This document shows positions 1 to 6,100 of a stretch of 11,795 nucleotides of DNA, piece by piece; position 1 is the stretch's first letter, and every line of letters starts with the position of its first letter. Both the position numbers and the translations under genes were made by a program. The notes under the pieces are model-generated. The model was not told the DNA's origin, searched no databases, and was given only the letters and a program-made list of their open reading frames with translations. This DNA comes from Nanobdellota archaeon (lineage in GTDB: Archaea; Nanobdellota; Nanobdellia; Pacearchaeales; GW2011-AR1): the NCBI GenBank assembly GCA_018816205.1, contig JAHIWJ010000084.1, positions 1-11,795 on the forward strand, given 5' to 3'.

Positions 1-228
1 GGAAATTCGGGGGCTGACTCAAACTCTGAGGAGGAGGCTGTGGTTCAAGAGGATTATAAGATCATAGAGTCTGACTATATCCATTGGGACCACATGCCTT
101 TGGTTTATAGGTACAAGAATATAGGTAAATGCACTAAAGAGTCTGTGAACTCCATGGAAGAAGCACTTGTCATACTAGAACAAAGAACTGAGGGGGCGGT
201 GTCATTCAAAGAGTATAATGGACAATGA
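1..228 (+). CDS. N-terminal part of a secreted metzincin-type protease, cut by in-frame TGA (5' partial)
   Basis: The frame is open from base 1, so the gene begins upstream of the window. A GTG at 40 preceded by GAGGAGG could be read as a start, but the residues before it (a Ser/Glu-rich stretch) look like a linker after a signal peptide, so I treat this as a partial gene. The segment contains the pattern W-D-H-M-P-L-V-Y (about residues 31-38) and an acidic helix ending T-E-G-A-V-S-F, which resembles the first strand and helix A of matrixin-like domains. It stops at TGA 226-228. The same frame then stays open to 966 and supplies the zinc site of the same domain. I therefore read 1-966 as one gene interrupted by a nonsense codon. 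Function as a separate 75-residue protein is unlikely. Confidence 0.6.
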   Translation, partial: GNSGADSNSEEEAVVQEDYKIIESDYIHWDHMPLVYRYKNIGKCTKESVNSMEEALVILEQRTEGAVSFKEYNGQ

Positions 229-261
229 AAGATAGACTTAGAAATAATCTGTGAAAATATT

Positions 262-966
262 ATGAGCCAAATACTGAATGAGAAGAACGTTGTCTGTGAA
301 AATGTAACGATTGAAGGTAACCCCAATAAGATCAACTGGTTTGACAATGGGGTCTTAGATAAAGATACACAATGGTTTGTTCGTTCGATTAAGGTTGCGA
401 CAACTGGGAGAGATACTATGTATGAGATTTGCTATATAGACTATTCAGAGGTTGATTTTCCTGTAGGTTATTACGATGCAGTAGGGCTAGCTGCTCCGGA
501 GTTTGAATATCCCAATCTGATAGTTAATGCAAGTTTGTATCTTGATTTAGATAAAACATCAAGATGTGTTAATATCCCATCAACAGAGATTCATGAAATG
601 CTTCATATTTTAGGTTTCGGGCATACTTTTGAAGTTGAAGATGCTGCCTATTGGAGCGATGCGAAACTGGGTGCCGCTCTTGAAGATATTATGTCCCCAT
701 ATACTTCTTGCGTTCATCAAAAGGAATTAAATCAAAAGTATGTTGATTGCCTAAAAGCGATATATTCATCGGGAGAGGTTAAAACTGCTTGCAATGGTGT
801 AAATCTTGATTTGTCAACTGAAGACGATTGGGAATGCCCAGATGGGACGTATCCTACGGTTGGGGGAGAGTATTGTTGCGAAGAACCTGAGATGTATCCT
901 ACGGTTGATGGGTATTGTTGCCCTGAGCCTGGGATGAGGGCCGAAGGAGATTATTGTGTTTATTGA
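262..966 (+). CDS. Metzincin (matrixin-like) zinc metalloprotease, catalytic part with Cys-rich tail
   Basis: This 234-residue ORF carries a full metzincin zinc signature, HEMLHILGFGH, at residues 111-121 (HExxHxxGxxH: H111, E112, H115, G118, H121), and a Met-turn at M144 in D-I-M-S-P-Y. These features are diagnostic of zinc endopeptidases such as matrixins. The C-terminal 45 residues are a Cys-rich tail with a near-duplicate Y-P-T-V...Y/C-C unit, suggesting a disulfide-stabilised extracellular appendage. The ORF has no signal peptide of its own. Its reading frame continues upstream without a stop to 229, joining the segment at 1-225 across a single TGA, so the ATG at 262 is probably internal and not the native start. 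If translated from 262 it would lack the first strand and helix of the domain and any export signal. The metzincin assignment is strong; activity of this allele is doubtful. Confidence 0.8.
   Translation: MSQILNEKNVVCENVTIEGNPNKINWFDNGVLDKDTQWFVRSIKVATTGRDTMYEICYIDYSEVDFPVGYYDAVGLAAPEFEYPNLIVNASLYLDLDKTSRCVNIPSTEIHEMLHILGFGHTFEVEDAAYWSDAKLGAALEDIMSPYTSCVHQKELNQKYVDCLKAIYSSGEVKTACNGVNLDLSTEDDWECPDGTYPTVGGEYCCEEPEMYPTVDGYCCPEPGMRAEGDYCVY
850..920 (+). repeat. Tandem 45-bp unit in the metzincin tail
   Basis: The 13-base word TATCCTACGGTTG occurs at 850-862 and again at 895-907, an offset of exactly 45 bp. Each copy is followed by a variable stretch and then TATTGTTGC (871-879 and 913-921). At protein level this gives two copies of Y-P-T-V-x-G-x-Y-C-C, the first with one extra residue. 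The strong base identity suggests a recent duplication of a small disulfide module. Confidence 0.75.
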
Positions 967-983
967 GCAGTTCAATCCATTAA

Positions 984-992
984 CTTTAAAAC
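984..992 (+). promoter_or_regulatory. TATA-like box before the hairpin pair
   Basis: The sequence CTTTAAAAC at 984-992 lies in a strongly A/T-rich stretch just after the metzincin stop. Using the roughly 25-nt spacing seen at the other genes here, transcription would start near 1011-1015, shortly before the hairpins at 1027-1081. A T-rich tract at 997-1011 could instead be a terminator for the metzincin gene. Confidence 0.3.
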
Positions 993-1026
993 TCTTCTAA
1001 TTTTCAATTTTGTATCACAAATCATG

Positions 1027-1081
1027 TTCATCCCGCTTAGGTTGGGATGAAAGAGCCCGTGGCACGCGGCGCTGCGGGCTC
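1027..1081 (+). ncRNA. Candidate structured RNA: two adjacent hairpins
   Basis: Hairpin 1 is a perfect 8-bp inverted repeat, TTCATCCC (1027-1034) with GGGATGAA (1044-1051), around a 9-nt loop. One base later, hairpin 2 pairs 1053-1063 with 1071-1081 as an 11-bp stem including two G-U pairs (1060/1074 and 1061/1073), around a 7-nt loop. The two G-U pairs would become A-C mismatches on the other strand, so the plus strand is the likelier transcript. The block is much richer in G/C than its surroundings. It is not a tRNA and I did not recognise a known RNA family. A bidirectional terminator is the alternative. Confidence 0.4.
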
Positions 1082-1109
1082 ACCTTACTAGTGCTTAGCA
1101 TTAAAATAA

Positions 1110-1280
1110 TCAAAATATGAATTTTTGATTTTTGAAACTGCAGACGATTCCGTAGATGCCTGCGATGAGAAATGCGACGCTTAAGATGTTCCAAGTCAGC
1201 GTGCCGATTAAGTTGGACGCGAGGAATGCTGACATAATAAATATTGTTATGCTGATGTTGTTTGCTGTTTCTTTTTTCAT
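1110..1280 (-). CDS. Small two-helix membrane protein (56 aa)
   Basis: Reading the minus strand from ATG at 1280 gives 56 residues ending at TGA (1112-1110). The protein begins MKKETANN and then has two hydrophobic stretches, about residues 9-26 and 31-48, with a short polar turn between them and a Lys-containing tail (F-K-N-Q-K). This is the layout of a small hairpin membrane protein. Its ATG overlaps the TGA of the ORF upstream on the same strand in an ATGA overlap (1280-1277), a typical arrangement for translational coupling. I recognise no family. The clean pattern of two helices, charged ends and coupled start supports a real gene despite its size. Confidence 0.55.
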   Translation of the reverse strand: MKKETANNISITIFIMSAFLASNLIGTLTWNILSVAFLIAGIYGIVCSFKNQKFIF

Positions 1281-1408
1281 TTTGATTTATGAGTATCTCC
1301 GATGACTTTTCGCAGCTTTGGAATTCTGACTCCCACTCGCATTTCGTCTACGACGAAAAACTCACCCTTCCACCACCCTTTCCAGCCCCAATCAGATAGT
1401 AATTCCAA
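1277..1408 (-). CDS. Small basic, Trp-rich ORF upstream of the membrane protein
   Basis: This minus-strand frame is open from 1453 down to the TGA at 1279-1277. No ATG lies near its 5' end. The best start is TTG at 1408 (43 residues), placed just after a possible TATA box (CTATAAAC, about 1443-1436); an internal ATG at 1342 would give 21 residues. The sequence has a W-G-W-K-G-W-W segment, then F-F-V-V-D-E-M, then a basic tail rich in Arg and Lys, which looks like protein rather than random translation. It ends in the ATGA overlap with the 56-residue membrane protein. It could also be the remnant of a longer gene. No family was recognised and the start is uncertain. Confidence 0.35.
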   Translation of the reverse strand: MELLSDWGWKGWWKGEFFVVDEMRVGVRIPKLRKVIGDTHKSK

Positions 1409-1450
1409 AGCCCATCTGTAACTATTTGAGATAGTGTTTATAGCGAAAGT

Positions 1451-1460
1451 AATTTAAATG
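1451..1460. promoter_or_regulatory. Near-palindromic TATA box between divergent genes
   Basis: AATTTAAATG is centred about 24 nt before the ATG of the MscS gene at 1480, with a purine-rich BRE-like GAAAG before it. The TTTAAA core reads the same on the other strand, where GGAAAGAC precedes it, so it may also drive the small minus-strand ORFs starting near 1430-1408. No Shine-Dalgarno sequence precedes the ATG, consistent with a leaderless mRNA. Confidence 0.55.
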
Positions 1461-1479
1461 TCTTTCCTTTTTTGTATTC

Positions 1480-2538
1480 ATGATAATGGAGTTTTTTCCC
1501 TGGATTGCGCAGTATTTGCCTAATCAGTATTTTAGGGCAGTTATTGTGCTGCTTGTTTTATTTATAGTGTTTAGGCTTTTGCTTGCGCTGTTTCAAAAGT
1601 TTTTCATGAAGCTGGCTTCAAAGACCAAGACAGATGTTGATGATATCTTATTGGAGAAGAGCGCTGCGCCGTTGAATTTTATGGCTTTTATTTTAAGCGT
1701 TAGGTTTGCAATTGAGGAACTGGTTTTGAGCGAGTCTACTGCGCTAAATTCAGAGAGGGTTATTTATTCACTGCTTGTTATTTCTATAGGATATTTGATA
1801 TTTACATTTGTGAATATTGCACTTGTCTTTGCCTGGAGGAATCTGGCTAGGAAGACAAAGGTTAAGGTGAATGAGAGCGTTACCGGCCTGGTTCATGAAA
1901 CTTTGAGAGTTATGCTGATAATTCTTGTTCTGCTTTACATTTTGGACATTTGGGGCGTTGAGATTGTTCCAGTGCTGGGGGCGTTGGGTGTTGCAGGTTT
2001 GGCGGTGGCTTTGGCATTGCAACCTGTTTTGTCGAATATATTTTCTGGCATTAGCGTGGTGATGGACAAGTCGGTTAAGGTTGGAGACTGGATAATTATG
2101 GATAATGGGACTTGGGGGGTTATAAGCAAGATAGGAATAAGAAGTACGAGAGTTAAGACTTTCGATAACGATATGGTAATCATTCCAAATACAAAGCTGG
2201 CTGATAGCGACATAAGAAATGTTTCTTTGCCAGAGCCTAAAGTTAGGAAGACGATTCCGTTTGGAGTTGCTTATGGAAGCAATGTTGATGAGGTCAAGAA
2301 AATTGTTTTGGCCGAGTTGAAAAAAATAAAGCATGTTGTTAAAAACCCGGAGCCTTATGTTCGGTTTTTGGAAATGGGCGAGTCATCTCTGAATTTTAAG
2401 GCGTTCTTTTACATTGATAGTTATGAAAATGGGTATGCCTCAGTTGATGAAGCGAACACGCGGATTTATAATGCGCTGAACAAGGCGGAAATTACGATAC
2501 CTTTCCCTCAGATGGATGTTCATTTGAAGAAGGATTAA
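1480..2538 (+). CDS. MscS-family mechanosensitive ion channel
   Basis: This 352-residue integral membrane protein belongs to the small-conductance mechanosensitive channel family, which opens under membrane tension and releases solutes during osmotic downshock. Hydrophobic helices lie at about residues 19-39, 65-85, 95-118 and 143-162, and the pore helix follows at about 163-195 with the Gly/Ala-rich G-A-L-G-V-A-G-L-A-V-A-L-A-L-Q pattern and L-S-N-I-F-S-G. The beta domain begins with V-G-D-W-I (201-205) and includes I-P-N-T-K-L...I-R-N. The C-terminus has the family signature I-P-F-P-Q-x-D-V-H-L (340-349). Length and order match prokaryotic MscS-like proteins with extra N-terminal helices. 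The start at 1480 fits the TATA spacing; ATG 1486 is an alternative. The stop overlaps that of the convergent nuclease-like gene. Confidence 0.95.
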   Translation: MIMEFFPWIAQYLPNQYFRAVIVLLVLFIVFRLLLALFQKFFMKLASKTKTDVDDILLEKSAAPLNFMAFILSVRFAIEELVLSESTALNSERVIYSLLVISIGYLIFTFVNIALVFAWRNLARKTKVKVNESVTGLVHETLRVMLIILVLLYILDIWGVEIVPVLGALGVAGLAVALALQPVLSNIFSGISVVMDKSVKVGDWIIMDNGTWGVISKIGIRSTRVKTFDNDMVIIPNTKLADSDIRNVSLPEPKVRKTIPFGVAYGSNVDEVKKIVLAELKKIKHVVKNPEPYVRFLEMGESSLNFKAFFYIDSYENGYASVDEANTRIYNALNKAEITIPFPQMDVHLKKD

Positions 2539-3029
2539 TTTTGGCGGCCAAACAATTCGAAATGTTTTACTTCTTTGATTTTCCTACCGCCTACTCCGAC
2601 GACTCCACTGAAACTGATTTCTAGATCTCCTATTTCTTCAGGAGATAATCCTTCTTGTTCTAAGAACTCAGCTAGTTCTCCTCCGTGCTCTTGAACGTAA
2701 GTATGGTCGGTTTTGAGCTGATACTCTAAACGGTCTAGTGCTGCCAGCGAGGATCTGGTTTTTAGCTCGACTATGACAAGGCCAGGTCTGCTTGTTCGGA
2801 GGATCAGGTCTGGGCAGGCGTATTCTCCTCGAACATAAACATTTTCTTCCAAAACTCCTCTGTCTGTAAGGTGCAATTCGGGCCAGCAGTTTAATAGTTT
2901 CGGTTGAGGATTTAATCTGAAAGCGAAAAGGCCACGATAAAGTCCGTTTTGGACCAATCTTTCTAGAAGTTCTTTGTGAATTGTTCTGCTATCCCTCGGG
3001 ATAGTTTTTCGGCTTTTGGTCGCGATCAT
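2535..3029 (-). CDS. PD-(D/E)XK-type nuclease-like protein
   Basis: The 164-residue soluble protein has the core of the PD-(D/E)XK nuclease fold: C-P-D-L-I-L with D74, then V-I-V-E-L-K with E88 and K90, then a helix containing Q104 (Y-Q-L-K). In restriction-like and repair nucleases D, E and K bind metal and catalyse phosphodiester cleavage, and the downstream Gln helix is typical of RecB/NucS-like members. The basic N-terminal region (K5, R7, K8, R12, R15, K19) could contact nucleic acid. It has no signal peptide or membrane helix. Whether it acts in repair, defence or another process cannot be told: there is no partner methylase or repair operon beside it. A TATA-like box at 3062-3072 would give a leader of about 12 nt. 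The ATG at 3029 is the first in frame after an upstream stop. Confidence 0.7.
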   Translation of the reverse strand: MIATKSRKTIPRDSRTIHKELLERLVQNGLYRGLFAFRLNPQPKLLNCWPELHLTDRGVLEENVYVRGEYACPDLILRTSRPGLVIVELKTRSSLAALDRLEYQLKTDHTYVQEHGGELAEFLEQEGLSPEEIGDLEISFSGVVGVGGRKIKEVKHFELFGRQN

Positions 3030-3061
3030 ATCAGGATTAATTCTTACACTTAGAATGGAGA

Positions 3062-3072
3062 TTTTATAAAAT
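3062..3072 (-). promoter_or_regulatory. TATA box for the nuclease-like gene
   Basis: TTTTATAAAAT on the minus strand is preceded by G/C and purine residues (CCCCGCAAA). It lies about 38 nt before the ATG at 3029, so initiation about 25 nt downstream would leave a short leader with no Shine-Dalgarno sequence. Confidence 0.5.
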
Positions 3073-3161
3073 TTGCGGGGAAAGGGTTAATCTTTAGATA
3101 GTTGCTTCAGTGTTATTAATTGTAATCGCAAAAGTTCTATTAATCTTTGCAAAATAGTAAA

Positions 3162-3171
3162 CTTTTTAAAG
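3162..3171 (+). promoter_or_regulatory. TATA box for the giant secreted protein
   Basis: CTTTTTAAAG is centred about 25 nt before the ATG at 3192. This spacing selects ATG 3192 over the upstream in-frame TTG at 3147, which would put the promoter inside the coding region. Confidence 0.6.
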
Positions 3172-3191
3172 TTGAAAAACTGTTATTGTTT

Positions 3192-6100
3192 ATGAAAAAG
3201 GTGTTGCTAGGGGTGGTTTTGGCCTTTTTTCTGGGTTTTTCTCTAGTGGCTGCTGGCTCTGGGCAAGCGAGTGTTGATTCTGAGTTGAAGAAACTAGCGC
3301 ATTATGCTGAGGAATATGAGACTGGGAATTTGAATTATGTCGGGTTTTTGGTTTATAGTTCTGCTGTGCAGGGGAGTTTGAGCGAGCTTTTGGGAGCGAC
3401 TGATAGCATGCATGGTAAGACGTTGACGCAAGAGCAGTTGAAAAAGGTTTTTGGTGAACCGAAGTATATGACAAAGTGGGTCTGGAGCGAATGGGAGCAG
3501 AGTGATGTTAAGTTGGATGGAGAAGTCGGGGAATATAAGAAAGTGGTTTTTGATGGGAACAAGATCCAGGTGCAATTAGGCGCTTGGCCGCACATTATCT
3601 CTAAAGACAGCAACGAAGTTGTTTATAACTTGAATTTTTGGGTGGAGTCGAAGAGGCCTGATGAGGAGTTTAATCTTGATTTGCGAATAGAAGAAATCAA
3701 GGAATTGGCTGAGGAATACGATGCGGATCCAAGCTCTTCAAACGGAGATGCTTTAGCGAAGGCTTCTGTTGATGCGGAAAAAGCATTTCAACGAACGCAA
3801 GAACAAAGTGCCGATGATTGTGAAGATTTAATGAATAAGATTTTTGGTTCAGAACACAAGAGGGAGCCGATGAATATGTTTTCAAATGAGATACTTTTCT
3901 ATGAAAATGACGCGGATAGAGCTGAGGCAAAGATAAATCTTAATATGTGCGATGACTGCGAATGGAATTGGATTAATCTCAATATGTGGGTTGAGATGAG
4001 GAAGTCGGGCTCGCATTTTGAAGATTCTAAGGAAGGAAATTTTGATTATCAAAAATATAAACAGCTTAGCAACGAAGAACTGAAGGCTAAGACAAGGGAG
4101 TTAGTTAATGATATGAAGAGCGAGCTGGAGGTTGGCGATTATAGTGGTGCGATGGCTTCTTCGCAGGAATTGCAGATGGTGACGCAAGCTTGGAATGAGG
4201 TTGCGAACGATGTTTGGAATGAGATTGATAAACTGTATCGCCTTGATTGGGAGAGTATGACTCCTGAAGAATCTGAGGAGTGTAGTAGAAATTATTGTTG
4301 GATTGCGAACGAACAGAAAAGAAGAATTGCCGAGAAAGACTTAAGGAAGCAAAATTATGGGGATAGGAAGGCGTTTTATTTGAGTTTGTTTGAGGGTTAC
4401 GAACGAAAGGAATCTTATTCTGTGCAGCAAGAGTGGGAGATGAGGCTTTTTGAGAAGTTTGTGGAAAAGGGAAAGGAGACTTGTGACAACGGCAAGGACG
4501 ATAACGAGAATGGTGCGATTGATTGTGCTGATTCGCAGTGCGGCGGGAAGATCTGCGGGAGGTTAAATTCAGAGTCTGGCGAGGAAATTGATATGTATTG
4601 TATTGCAGGGGTTTGTCAGATAAAGGAAGAAATTATCGTGGATGTTGGGCCAGTTTGTGGAAATAATATTTGCGAGCCCGGGGAAATGGGGGAGTTTGAG
4701 GCAGAGTCTAATGAAAATTATGATACCGCCACATCCGCCGGGCCGAGTGGAGGCGAGGGTGCTGGCGAAGATTTTTTGCTTGCTTCGGAGAATGCAGGGG
4801 GTGGAGAAGATCATATGGTCAGATTGGATGAGTCAGGCGAAACCGGGGAAGATGAAGAGAATAGTAATGGAGAAGAGGGTGAGGCAGTTACAATATGCCA
4901 TGTTACTCCCGGAAGTCCAAATGGGGCCCATACAATAATCGTTGGAAAGAGTGCTGTTGAAGCGCATCTTGCTCACGGAGACTATCTTGGCGAGTGCAAG
5001 GATTCTGGTTCTTTATTGTGTCCGCAAGATTGTATTCAGTGTGAAGCGCATGAACCAATAGAATGCAATGGAAAGGTTATATTTTCTGGAGAAGATGAAA
5101 ATGGTTGTCCACTTGAGCCGATTTGTTTAGCAGAAAGTGATTCTTGTGATTCTGATGAAGACTGTAAGTTTCTGTGTGGAATTGGGGGGTGTTTTGATGG
5201 CAAGTGCCAGCTTGATGAAATGGAGGAATGTAAGGAAGCAGAGTGCTCTGACGGGGAGAAAAAGAAAGAAAAATGTAATGGTGGGAAAGAGGTTGTTAAG
5301 GGAATTTGTGTTGAAGGGTTATGGGAAGAGACAGGTGTTGAATGCGAGGATGAAGGAGGATCGTGTGATAGCTATTGCATGGAGTTTTTAAGCAGAGCTG
5401 AATTTGATTGCCCTGGAGATTTAGAGATTTCTGGAGATTACCCTGATTGCGATTGCGAGTGGGTTTGTGAGGACGTTTCAGACGACGAATGTGTTGTTAA
5501 GAGTGATTGTGGTGGGAAAAATGACGTTTGTAGTAACGGAAAGTGTGTAACTTTGCCTAGTGTTGTTGAAGAGGAAGAAGAAAAAGTGGAGCAAGAGGAA
5601 AATAAAGATGTTGATTTGGTTCCGGGGGTTCCTGGATTGTCTCCTGATAAGGATGAAGAATCTTCCCAACCTGCTGGATTGAACAGTGGCGAGAATCAAA
5701 AAGAAGACAATGGCAGACAGGGTGAAGAACAAGAAGAAAAGGAAGAGCAAGTGGAGGAAGAACCTGAAGAGTCTGGAAATGATGAAAGAGATGGAGAACT
5801 TTCGAGCAGACTTGGAAGATCTGTGAGGTTTACACCTTTAGGTTATGCTGTTAGTTTATTGTCTGATGAAGGTGAAGGAGACGACGGTTCTGGTGGTGAC
5901 GGCGGCGGAAACGGAGATGACGGAGGAAGTAGCGATGGTGGTTCAGGAGAGGATGATGGAGGAGACGATGGATCGGGTGATGACCATGGAAATGAAGAGG
6001 GATCTGGTGGAGAGCAAGATTATAGTTCTGATAATCGAGATGAGGACGATCGGAGAGATGAGGAAAGAAGGAGAAAGCAGGAAGAGAAGGAGCGGAAGGA

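Noticed and set aside
226..228. Selenocysteine or general TGA recoding in the metzincin gene
   Set aside because: TGA ends four other clear genes here, no SECIS-like element was evident after the gene, and selenocysteine is not known in this family; mutation or error is simpler.
1289..1399. 36-residue plus-strand ORF starting ATGAGTATCTCC
   Set aside because: It is antisense to the more protein-like minus-strand frame, has no TATA box at the right distance, and is Pro/Ser-rich without any motif.
1768..2334. Long minus-strand ORF (188 residues) inside the MscS gene
   Set aside because: It is antisense to a clearly recognised channel gene, has no domain or signal and a composition (many Asn, Gln, His, Ser) expected from reverse reading of that gene.
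3030..3191. Repeats such as ATTAAT in the divergent spacer as an operator
   Set aside because: The words are short and expected in A/T-rich promoter sequence; no symmetrical site of convincing length was found.
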